64,000 bases of DNA, from NCBI GenBank assembly GCA_037176705.1, contig CM073886.1:15646501-15710500 (forward strand), written 5' to 3'. Below are positions 22,667 to 33,100 of this stretch, in pieces. Under the pieces are notes generated by a model that did no database searches, was not told the DNA's origin, and was given only the letters and a program-made list of their open reading frames with translations. How positions within the stretch are numbered: the first letter of the stretch is position 1; each line of letters begins with the position of its first letter. Position numbers and translations under genes: made by a program. This stretch comes from Molossus alvarezi. Its lineage: Eukaryota; Chordata; Mammalia; Chiroptera; Molossidae.

Positions 22667-23003
22667 AAAATATTCCTCTGTCCCCTGTAAAATGGAATTT
22701 GGATCTAGAGGCTTGGTCAGATTCTAGTTCAATTTTTTTGGCAAGATTATATCAAAGGCATAATGTCTGGTTGTCTTTTTTTTTTTTTTTTTTCTTTTCC
22801 TTATGTTTACAGTCATTGGTGCTTAATGCTAAGATCCATGAATTCATTACAGGTTGAAAAATTGTGAATATTTTATTTCATTATTCTTTTTTCATTCACT
22901 GAGTAGAATATTTTTATAAAGAGAAACTTTCCCTCATCTGCTATTTGGTTCCCCAATCATTTATATAGAAAAGATAGGATACATGCTAAATCATTTCCTT
23001 TGT

Positions 23004-24253
23004 TTATAAGTGTTTAAAAGAATGAACTGGTTCAATATTATCAACCAAGTAAGCTATTTTCTGCGGTTCACTTTTATCACTGAAAAGTGCTTCAAACTGT
23101 GGTCTTGCTTTCTGATTAAAAAATGTTTTGAGTTCATCATGAAGCTCAAAAACATGTTTTAAAACTTTTCCTGTTGACAGCCATCTCACTTCAGTGTGAA
23201 ACAGCAGAGCATTGTTCAGTGCATCCAACTTGTTGCACAGTTGCAAAAACAGTTGACTGTTTAAAGTGCTTGCCTTTACAAAATTGACAGAACTTATGAC
23301 GCTTTTTGTTACTTCTTGTAACTCTTGTGGCAGCATCTTCGTTGCTAATATTTGCCAATGAATCATACAGTAAGTTCCAACAACTTTTGGTGACTCATTC
23401 AGTACCAAACGTTGAAATCCAGATCGACATCCTAGCATAGCTGGAGCACCATCTGTGCAAATACCACAAATCTTTTCCCAAGAGATCTTATGCTCTTTCA
23501 GAAATTAACCAACATGTGCAGTAGTTGTCATTTCAAGAGGTTTGCAAAAAAGAAACTCATCTTTAAAGTCACCATCATTAATATACCTCACATAAACCAG
23601 TAAATGTAAACAGTTTGCAATGTCTATAGATTCATCAAGCTAAATGTTAAATATTGAAAGTGAAGCAGATTTAATTTCCTGGGTTACCTGATCAAGAATG
23701 TCATCTATTCTTCTGTGGACAGTGTTGTTAGATAAGGAATTGCACTCAATTTTGTAACAAATTCGTCTCCGATCATAACTCGAAAAATGTCTTCGGCCAC
23801 TGGCAACAGTAAATCCTCAGCAATGGTGTAAGGTTTCATAGCTCTGGTGGTTCTGAGTGCCACCAAATATGAAGCTTCAACAGCTGCTACGTTTTGTTTG
23901 TGGTACTTGCCACCAGTGTCAAGTCTGGCTTTCTTGAGTCCATCAGCTTTACTTCTAAAATAGTTGGTATCCTGCCCTGGTTGGTTTGGCTCAGCGGTTA
24001 GAGCATTGGCCCATGGTCCAGAGAGACCTGGGTTTGGTTCCGCTAAGGGCATGTACCTCAGTTGCAGTTTGTCCCCACCCCTGTTGGGGTCGTGTGGGTG
24101 GCAACCAGTCACTGTGTCTCTCTTACATAGATGTTTCTCTCTTTCTCTCTTCCTCCCTCTCTCCCTCCCACTCTGTCTGAAGATAAATGCAAAAAATGTC
24201 CTCAAGTGAGGGGGGAAAAAAAAAGACCAATCAGCATCCAGATTAAGTTCCAT
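23004..24253 (-). pseudogene. hAT transposase pseudogene (ZBED5/SCAND3-like)
   Basis: Two open stretches remain. The upstream one holds KARLDTGGKYHKQNVAAVEA followed by VALRTTRAMKPYTIAEDLLL and DEFVTKLSAIPYLTTLSTEE. The downstream one holds MLGCRSGFQRLVLNESPKVV, CMIHWQILATKMLPQELQEV, then LLFHTEVRWLSTGKVLKHVF and ELHDELKTFFNQKARPQFEA. HxEVRWLSxGKVLxRVFEL is the signature of hAT transposases and their domesticated relatives. Stops lie between the two pieces (about 23460-23700). A Ves splits the N-terminal piece, and the C-terminal dimerisation domain is gone. The isolation of the locus and the stops argue against a domesticated gene. Confidence 0.82.
23974..24224 (+). repeat. Full-length Ves SINE inside the hAT element
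   Basis: Plus Ves, GCCCTGGTTGGTTTGGCTCA to CTCAAGTGAGGGGGG plus A tail. A clean target duplication was not found. Confidence 0.9.
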
Positions 24254-24453
24254 GATACAGATATTTTTTTGCAGTAGTTGATGATTTTACAGTACATGAT
24301 TTTACATTTACCCAGTAATTATAATTTATGAAATGTTGTTTTACCTCCAATACTGCTGCTTTCAACACAGTAGTTGCTTTTAACAGAGTAGCTGCTTTCT
24401 ACACAGTAGCTGCTCTCTACACATGTGACTGGTCTGCATAAGTACATTATGGT

Positions 24454-24516
24454 GCCAACCCCGTCACATACACCTGTATTTGCAATGTATACACAGGTGT
24501 ATGTGACGGGGTTGGC
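24454..24516. repeat. 24-bp perfect inverted repeat (hairpin)
   Basis: Left arm 24454-24477 (GCCAACCCCGTCACATACAC then CTGT) pairs without mismatch with 24493-24516 across a 15-base loop. It lies in the subterminal region of the hAT element. Confidence 0.97.
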
Positions 24517-24631
24517 GTGATGATGTCATCACACCCACACCAAGTACTTGTATGTGGGTGTATCTGTATGTAGGTGTGTCTGCATGTGGGCAGACCCACC
24601 TTGAGATGGATAGAGGAGCGGTGTCTTGGTT

Positions 24632-24672
24632 CCTAAGACCATTGGAAATATGTATTTTCTGATGGTCTTAGG
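24632..24672. repeat. 11-bp perfect inverted repeat
   Basis: CCTAAGACCAT (24632-24642) and ATGGTCTTAGG (24662-24672), next to the hAT terminal repeat. Confidence 0.95.
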
Positions 24673-24736
24673 TGACCCCTGTGAAAGTGTCATTTGACCC
24701 CCAAAGGGGTTGCAACCCACAGGTTGAGAACTGCTA

Positions 24737-24812
24737 CCTTAGCAGAACCGAACCCGGGACACTCTGGTCCACAGGCCGACACTCTAAATGCTGAACCAAA
24801 TCAGCCAGGGTT
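24737..24812 (-). repeat. Ves head fragment
   Basis: Minus tRNA-like head (GAACCGAACCCGGGACACTC, then CAAATCAGCCAGGG) that abuts the hAT end exactly; the rest of the SINE is missing. Confidence 0.8.
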
Positions 24813-26880
24813 GCTTTCAAGTTTTGTAGTTTTCCTTGTATAGATTTCATACATATTTCGTTAGACTTATACCTAAACTTTTGGAGGGGTGTACTAATGG
24901 AAATAGTTTAGTATTTTTTATTTCACATTCCACTGCTTACTGCTATATATCCAGAAGTAGAATTGCTGGATCATCTGACAGCAATTTACTTCTGTAGATT
25001 GGTCTTGTATCCTGATAGCTTTCTATAATTGTTTGAGTTCCAGGAATTTTGTTGTTGTTTTTGTCTATTCTTTGGGATTTTCTGCATAGACATTCATCTT
25101 TGCAAACAAAGACATTTCCATTTCTTCTTTTTCAAATCTGTATACATTTTTGTTCCTTTACTTATCCTATTGTATTAGCTAGAAATTTCAGAATGTGTTG
25201 AATAGGAGTGGTGAGAGGGGATATTTTGTTCCTTATTCCTGGTCTTAGTGGGAAAGCATCTAGTTTCTGATCATTATGATGTTGGTGAAAGTTTTTGTGT
25301 ATGTTTTTTATCAAGTTGAAGAAGTTCCCCTCTATTCCTAGTTTGCTGATTTTTCTTTTTTAATCATGAGTGGGTGTTGAATTTTGCCAAATGCTTTTTC
25401 TACATCTGATGATTATATCATTTTCTTCTTTAGCCTGTTGATATGATGGATTGCATTAATTAATTTTCAAATGTCAAGTCAATCTTGCATACCTGAAATA
25501 AATTTAATTTGTTCCTGGTATATAATTTTTATACACTGTTGGATTCAATTTGCTGATATTTTGAGGATTTTTGCATATACGTTTATGAGATATTGGTCTG
25601 TAGTTTTCCTTTTTTTGTAATGGTTTTGTCTTGTTTTGGTATTAGGGTAATGCTGGGCTCATGAAATAAATTAGGAAGTGTTCCTTTTGTTTCTTCTTTC
25701 TGGTAGAGATTGTAGAGAATCAGCATAATTTCTTCTTTAAATGTTTTTATAGAATTCAGCAGTGAAACTATCTGGGCCCATTGCTTTCTGTTTTGGAAGA
25801 TTATTAATTATTCATACTGCTTAATTAGTACAGACCTATTTGGATTATTTTTATTTGAATTTTGGTAGATTGTTTTTCAATGAATTGGTCTGTTTCATCT
25901 CAGTTATCAAATTTATGGGTACAGAGTTGTTCATAATATTTATTATTTTTTTTAATTAATTTTTTTTTTTATCCTCGCCCGAGGACATTTTTTGATATTT
26001 TGTTCAGATAGAGTGGGAGGGAGAGAGAGAGAGAGAAACATCGACGTGAAAGGGACACATCGAGTGGCTGCCACCCGCACAACCCAACCAGGGCCGGGGA
26101 CAAACTGCAACCGAGGTATGTGCCCTTAGCGGGAACTGAACCCGGGTCTCTCGGGACCGCAGGCTGATGCTTTAGCCGCTGAGCCAAACCAGCCAGGGCT
26201 ATAATATTTCTTTATTCTTTTAATATCCATAGGATTTATAGTGATGGCACCTTTTTCATTTTTGATAGCAGTAATTTGTGTCTTCATTCCTTTGTTATCA
26301 GTCTGACTAGGAGGTTATCAATTGTATTGATTTTTTCAAAGAACCAGCTTTTGATTTTTCTCTATTGATTTTGTTTTAAATTTTATTGATTTGTATTCTA
26401 ATTTTTATTACATCTTTTCTTCTGTTTACTTTGGATTTAATTTCTTCTTTTGTAGCTCTTAAAGTAGAAACTTAAAATTAAGATTCTTTTCTAATATATG
26501 CATCCAAATGCTATAAATTTCCCTCTAAGCATTGCTTTCACTGCACCCCAAATTTTGACAATTTGCATTTCCATTTAAAAAAAATTTCTCTTATTTGACC
26601 CATTTGTTATTTAGAAGTGTTAAATCTCCAAATATTTTGAGATTTTTGGTTTCACTCTATTATTTTTAATTTAATTTCATTGTGATGAGAGCATACTTTG
26701 TATGATGTCTCTTTTTAAATTTGCTAAGGTGTTTCATGACTCAGATGTAGTCTATCTTGGTGATGTTTCATGTGAGCTTGGGAAGAATGGGTATTCCTCT
26801 GTTGCTGGGTGAGATGTCCTATAAATGTTCAGTGGTGTAGGAGTTAAATGTGAAGCTGGAGTGGGCTCAAGTGAAAATGG
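24813..26880 (-). mobile_element. Antisense L1 ORF2 fragment
   Basis: Reads on the minus strand as decayed L1 reverse transcriptase. Sense-strand-complement phrases include GCTGGATCATCTGAC, TTTGCATATACGTTTATGAG and TTTTGATTTTTCTCTATTGA. Many stops. Interrupted by a young Ves at 25942-26200. Confidence 0.75.
25942..26200 (-). repeat. Full-length Ves SINE in L1
   Basis: Minus Ves near consensus. Target word ATAATATTT at 25933-25941 and 26201-26209. Confidence 0.93.
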
Positions 26881-26910
26881 AAAGACAGGCAAGACCCAGT
26901 GAAAAGTACT

Positions 26911-27150
26911 TTTTTTTTTTAGTTATTCCTCACCTGAGGATATGTTTCCATTGAATTTTAGATACAATGGAAGGGGGGGGGGGAGTAAGAGAAACATTGA
27001 TGTGAGAGATACATTGATTGGTTGCCTCCTGCACGACCCGGACCAGGGCTGGGGATCAAACCTGCAACCCATGTACATGCCCAGTAATCCAACCCAAGAC
27101 CCTTCAATCCATGGGCTGACGCTCTAACTGCTGAACCAACTGGCCATGGC
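26911..27150 (-). repeat. Ves SINE
   Basis: Minus, divergent Ves (TATTCCTCACCTGAGGATAT to CAACTGGCCATGGC) with a G homopolymer at 26974-26984. Confidence 0.88.
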
Positions 27151-27225
27151 AAGGAGTAATTTTTTTAACACTCTTATTACAGTGGATGGATGCTATTATT
27201 CCTCTTTTGCCAAGCCAAGCATACA

Positions 27226-27226
27226 C

Positions 27227-27262
<36 letters not shown>
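27226..27262. repeat. (CA)n microsatellite
   Basis: About 17 CA units; no link to a neighbouring SINE tail. Confidence 0.97.
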
Positions 27263-27263
<1 letters not shown>

Positions 27264-27383
27264 GCTCATTTAATACACTTAAAATACATCTTGTCCTTTC
27301 AATTTATGACACTTAGATTACTAGTAGGGTTGAACATTCATAGTTCTTTTAGCCATTCATTTTTATCTAAAAACTATCTGTTC

Positions 27384-27617
27384 GCCCTGGCCAGTTTGGC
27401 TCAGCGGTTAGAGCGTCGGCCTGCGGTCCGGAGAGACACGGGTTCGGTTCCCACTAAGGGCATGTACTTCGGTTGCAGTTTGTCCCCGGCCCTGGTTGGT
27501 CGTGCGGGTGGCAGCCACTCGATGTGTGTCCCTTCACGTCAATGTTTCTCTCTCTCTCTCCCTCCCACTCTATCTGTACAAAAAACGGAAAAATATCCTT
27601 GGGTGAGGATTAAAAAA
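27384..27617 (+). repeat. Full-length Ves SINE
   Basis: Plus Ves near consensus. Perfect 15-bp duplication AAAAACTATCTGTTC at 27369-27383 and 27618-27632. Confidence 0.95.
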
Positions 27618-27649
27618 AAAAACTATCTGTTCATGTCTTGTTATTGGAA

Positions 27650-28110
27650 CACCCCACACTACCCTCCTTCCTCCCCCATCTCATCCTTTGGGTCTGTTTA
27701 AATGCCACTTCCCTAGTGTCCTCTCTGGAAAATCCACCTGTAACACTATCCTAGAGTCCATTTCCTTCCTAGAACTTGTCACACTGTGCACCTGCATACA
27801 CATTTCAGGTTTACTAAATCTGTGCCCCAGCCCCACCATACGAAACTCCATGAGTGCGTTGCTCCCCTTTAAAACCCAGGACGTGCAGCTGTGTCTTCAG
27901 GAGGTCCATGCTTTGAGTTATTGGAATCAGATTTTTGGTCCTTCATATTTTCTAACTGGCCTTTGCTGCTCTACTGAAAAGCCATTCATTGACATGTTAT
28001 GTTTTCCCATTAACTGGTTGTTGGGCTTCTTATTAAGCACTTATTCATCTAAGAGTTTTCTGGTGCTCTCTGCATTTGGGGGCATCCTGACCCTGTGCTC
28101 CTGGCAAGGG
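27650..28110 (+). repeat. Probable L2 3' fragment
   Basis: CCACTTCCCTAGTGTCCTCT, GAACTTGTCACACTGTGCAC and AAATCTGTGCCCCAGC resemble the L2 3' region. The 141-codon open frame across it is not supported as a gene. Confidence 0.5.
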
Positions 28111-28540
28111 TGAAGGCATGAAAAAAGTTGGGCTGGTCCAGGCACTACCCCCTGGGGACAGTAGGCACCTACGACCCTGACTGCACTGGCCCTCACACAT
28201 ACTGAGGCCCAGGACACAGATGGAACCTCCCAGGTACAAGGAGGTTATTTAGGTCATAGGAGCATCACCCACCCACATGCCTTTGGGACAATGTGGCCTG
28301 AACCTTGGGCCTGAGACATGATCATCTCATAATGGGGATCCCACCTTCTCCAGTCACTGCCCTGCAGCACGCAGCCTTTAAGTACTCAAGGTGTACAGGC
28401 TAGTCCTCTGTGCAATAATTGGTGAACCCTGGCAAGACTTCTGGAGGAATAAGAGAATAATACTGGTAGCAAGTTTTGTCCCTGGTTTTAAAGAATACTG
28501 TAGGCTTGAAATACAAAGTTGCTAAAGGACAATTTTTCTG
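28111..28540. other. No gene recognised
   Basis: SINE-free, moderately GC-rich unique sequence downstream of ZNF200; contents unknown. Confidence 0.4.
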
Positions 28541-29040
28541 TGGTCTTTAAGTATTGTTTTTTGTTGTTTTTTAAGTAGGACTCAGGACTGCACTGTATCA
28601 TAAAATATTTCACACCAAAACAAAGCTTAGAGCTACATGTTTAAAAAAAATAACAAAAAAGAGCAATAGGCAGAAAGGAACAAAACTATTATTTGTAGAT
28701 GGTACAATTTTTAACCACAAATTATAGAACTGAGAAATTACTGAAAATTAAGAACATTCAGTGAGGTGGCTAGTTTCACAAATATATACTTAAATATAAT
28801 TTTCCTATATAAGAGCAATAACCAGAAAAACATAATAAAAATCTATTTACAATAAAAAAAATGAGAAAAATGTACTCAGGAATAAAATAAAATAAAATAG
28901 TGAAAAGGCATGGTTCTGGATATAAAACAAAATTTCCCAAATAGTTTAAAGGACTAACTTATTCCAATAAAAATACCATGTAAAAATTTGGGAAACCTAA
29001 AAAGAACAAAACTGATCAAGAATCCTTAAAATCACACACC
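28541..29040 (+). mobile_element. Probable L1 fragment
   Basis: A-rich text such as GGTTCTGGATATAAAACAAA and AAAAGAACAAAACTGATCAA is typical of the 3' part of L1 ORF2; decayed. Confidence 0.5.
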
Positions 29041-30050
29041 ATAGGATTGGTCCCATGAAGGCATCACTGGCCTTGCCTTTGGGAAGACAAGTCAGGAAAG
29101 TCTGGATATCAGGAGGCCAGAGAACAAATATCTACAATAAAAACATTGGAATCCTGTCTCTTGAGGGACAATGTGAGCTAGCCACTGGAGACATAATTTC
29201 TACAAATAAAACACTGCTTGTGAGGTAGTGACCACCCATTGCCAAAGGTCTGATAACTGCTTAGAGAGGAATTAAGCATATGGTAGTTATTGAGCAACCA
29301 TGGATCCAAATCAATGTGTTTCTCTTCCTTTGCAGCCTGTTGGTGTTTCTTTCCTAGTAAGTCTTCTCGGCTCAGCAAAGGAACAAGATTCTGAAGAGCT
29401 ATTCTAGTAGTGGCTGGACTTGAGCAATTCAAATTTCTTTTGGGGCAAGGGAAAGGCATCTAAGTGCTGTTTGAGCAATTACTAGCTGAATTTAAGACAT
29501 TAAATTATGCTGTGAAAAGGATTTTTGTAAAGCAGTCACTTTTCACCATAAATTGCAAACATTACTAAAATTGACAGTTTAGATCACAAATAACAATAAG
29601 CCTTTGATATTCAATTCCTGTATTTTCCTATATTCCAAAGCAAACAATCCCTTTCAATACTGAAGCGTTAACAGGGTGTTCTCAAGAGGGCTATACAAAT
29701 TAACAGAAGTCGTTGGCTTAACAAATCAGTAGTTTGGGTCTTTCAGGGGAATGAATACCAGTCCAGAAAAGGATCTTTGCATTATTTCTCTTTTCTCAAG
29801 TGTGAATTCATATGTCGTAGAAAAATGTATATACTTTCAGTACACAAGAGTTACTGTTCATTTTGCAGGTAAACAGCCTCCAGACTCATATCTGAAGCCT
29901 TCTTGGGAAAGGAATCTGTGACCTGTACATTGTTCACAAAGGAAAGCTCCTTAGTCCCAAAAGCCTGGATGCTAATTGAGGTATAGACCTTGAGGATATT
30001 TTCTTCCCTGTGAATTTTCTAAAATTTTGAGGTTTCAGCCAAGATGGGTC

Positions 30051-30056
30051 TTTATT
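30051..30056 (-). terminator. Candidate ZNF200 poly(A) signal
   Basis: TTTATT on the plus strand gives AATAAA on the minus strand, about 90 bases after the ZNF200 stop. Longer 3' UTR forms may reach further down (to about 29.1 kb). Confidence 0.45.
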
Positions 30057-30145
30057 CAACTGGGGCTATGATGAAGTTTTCACATATCTACCTGTATCTT
30101 TTGAGACAGCCTGGGAATTCAGAACTCCTTATGAAACATTTCAGG

Positions 30146-33100
30146 TTAGGCAGGACCATCTGACCTTTCCCGATCCCACTTCTGCTTTCGTGTCTTACAT
30201 GCTGAGTGGGTTTTTTCATGTCGGGTACAGTTTGACAGCCGACCAAATCTTCTCCCACATTTTTTGCAACCATACGGCCTCTCAGCCACATGACTCTGCA
30301 GATGAAGTACAAATTCTTTGTTTTCTGGGAAGGTTTTCCCACATTCAGGACACTTAAATATCTTCTTCCTTATATGGATTCCTTCATGGCGACTACGATG
30401 AGAATTTTGACGAAAATTTTTTCCACATTTTGAACATGAATAAGGTTTCTCACCTGTATGGATTCGTTCATGTTTATTAAGGTTTGTTTTATGATTGAAG
30501 CTTTTCCCACAGTGACTACAGTCATAGGGTTTTTCTCCAGTATGAGTCCTCTGGTGGGAAATAAGGTAAGAACTTTCATTAAACTGTCTCCCACACAGTG
30601 GACAAGTGTACCATCTTCTTGTTCTCCGATTTCGGGTCAGTGCAATAATATTGATATCCACAAATTTTGAGAGTTCCTCTAATGGAGTATCATTTTCAAT
30701 AGTAACTAAAAGATTTCTCATTTTCCTTTCATTTGGAATTGATATATTTAGTCTTTCTCTATGGCATTCTGGGGGTTGCTCAGAGACCATGGAACAATCC
30801 ATTTCATCACAATCTGAAGACTCTTCTCTATGATCTTCATCCTCAGGATTACTGTCATTGACTGTTGAAACAAAGAGAGAATTTAATAACTTTTGAGGGA
30901 TATGACATCAAGAGGGGGGGAAACAAGTTTGATTTCTCATAAAATAACCTTGAAAATCACAAATCTGAGAACTGCCAGATAATTGTCACCAACATTCCTT
31001 TTCTACTCTTATTGAGGGTGGTAATAAACCTTTCCATATCCCACAATGCAAGCACACAGTTCTCTTCTTACATGAAAAAAAAGAAATGAATGGGACAATA
31101 CTGAAAGACTTCATGTTTGTTTACTGAGTAAGTTTATATTAAGCTTATATTGTGTAGAGCATTGAGCTAAGTACCAGTGGAAGAAGGATATAAATACTTA
31201 ATGGTACCACTCATAATCTTTAGGCTAGTAAGTGAATGGTAAGATGAGTTACTTCTAGGTTCTCACTACATTAAATACTACAATATTATAATGTCTTATA
31301 TAGTGAAAAACCATAAACAATTAAAATGCCCCAAAATAGAAAAGACATAATACAGTCACACAACAGATTATTATTTGGGTACTAAAGTGATTACTACAAC
31401 CACTAAAATTATGGTAGAAGTTAATAGTGACCTTTTTGGGGGAGGAAGGTAAATGGTGACTGGGCAGGGGACACAAGAGGAATTTCTGCAGTGCTAAAAA
31501 GTCAATTTTGGGTGGTAAACAACTGTGTGCATTTTGTGAAAATCTGAGTTGTACACTTATAATCTGTAGACTTTTCTGTATTTATATTATACTTCCAAAA
31601 AAACTATAAAATAACAGATTATAAAGACTAGGTAGGGTGACAAGAGACCCCTAAACCCTGGGCAACACTGAGAATAAAGTAAAGGGTAAATATGTGGCTG
31701 ATCCTAAACCTGGAATGTGAATCTCTGCTGGATTTAGCAGTCTCACACTAATGGACTTATTCTGTTTAATTATTCCTTTTAATTATTCCCTGAGGATAAT
31801 GAAAATTCTGGGTCAAAGCATATGCCAATTTTCATCACAGCTCTTGATATAAACTATCATAATGCTTTCCAAAGAAGCTATAGCAATTTCAATACAATCA
31901 TCAACATGTAACAATTTTAGCTAATCTTGCCAGCATTATATATCATATAAAATATTTAATAAGTAAAATGGTTTCTTATTGTAGCTATATTTTACACTTT
32001 ATTACAAACCATTAGGCTGAAACTTTTATAAATTTAAAAAATTTTATATATTACAAATTCTAAACCATCAATAACTATTGATGAAATATATATATTTTAA
32101 ATTCACATCTAAATTCTTTCAAATTTAAATAGTTGCAAACATTTGACTTCTGGTATATTATAAATACTGACATTTTAAAATAATGGATATATCTAAAGAA
32201 AATATCAAAATTACTGATATCTAATACCATCCATTGTTTTATATATATATATTTATCTGATTTTATATCATTCTTTCTTCTTAAACTTTTATTTCCATTT
32301 CACCTTCATCACAGAATATTTTCAGGTAAAATACTTCTATACTTGAACATCTTTTACTGATGTAATTTCATCCTTTGAGGTAAAATTTTTCCTTCTGGAT
32401 TGAATTACTACTATAATTATTATTAACACTATATAGTTTATCAAAAGCAAAATATAAATATATTGTAAATTTTAAACAACAAAATTAAAAATCTTGTTAA
32501 TGAAGTAGAGGATTTAAACATTTTATTTCATGTTTCTGTGGATAAGTAATATTTATTGCTGGGTTCAGCATCAACTCTAATGTGTTTTTTTTTTTTTTTT
32601 TTTTTGTGAGCTCTGAGAATCTGTTCATATATAAATAGATGAAATTGGAGCAAATTTTGCCATGAAACTGTCATTCAATTCTTTTATTTCCACTTTACAT
32701 GCCAAACCCCCAGTGCCACATCTTCAAATATTAGTTTTGTGATCAAACAGCTGACAACTCAATTAGATCCTCAATTTTGCTAAAAGTGCAGAAGTGGAAA
32801 TCATCCTGAATTGTGAAGGGATTTGTTATCCATCATTAGACATCAATTTTTCCATTTTGGGGAAATATATTAAAAAGACTTTTCTAATACTGGTAAAATA
32901 ACTATTAATTATACCTCTTACTCTTTCATTTAGAGGCTTTTTTTTTTTTTTTTTAAATCCTCACCCAAGGATATTTTTCCATTGATTTTTAAATAGAGTG
33001 GAAGGGAAGGAGGGAAGGAGAGAAAAAAACATCATGTGAGAGAGACACATTGATTGGTTGCCTCCTGCACAACCCCGACCAGGGCCAGAATTGAACTTGC

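Larger units (their letters stand above)
22980..24736 (-). mobile_element. hAT transposon, 3'-truncated, SPIN-like terminal repeat
   Basis: The right end reads (reverse complement) TAGCAGTTCTCAACCTGTGG, matching 14 of the first 16 bases of the CAGCGGTTCTCAACCT end of the SPIN/OC1 hAT group as I remember it, followed by the usual CAACCCCTTTGGGGGTC block. Two perfect hairpins lie next to this end (24454-24516 and 24632-24672). Transposase remnants follow on the minus strand. The other terminal repeat is missing near 22.98 kb. Confidence 0.75.

Noticed and set aside
23004..24253. Domesticated hAT gene (ZBED/SCAND3-type)
   Set aside because: In-frame stops, a Ves insert and loss of the C-terminal domain show a dead transposon.
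27688..28113. 141-codon plus frame
   Set aside because: Overlaps L2-like sequence, no domain or splice context.
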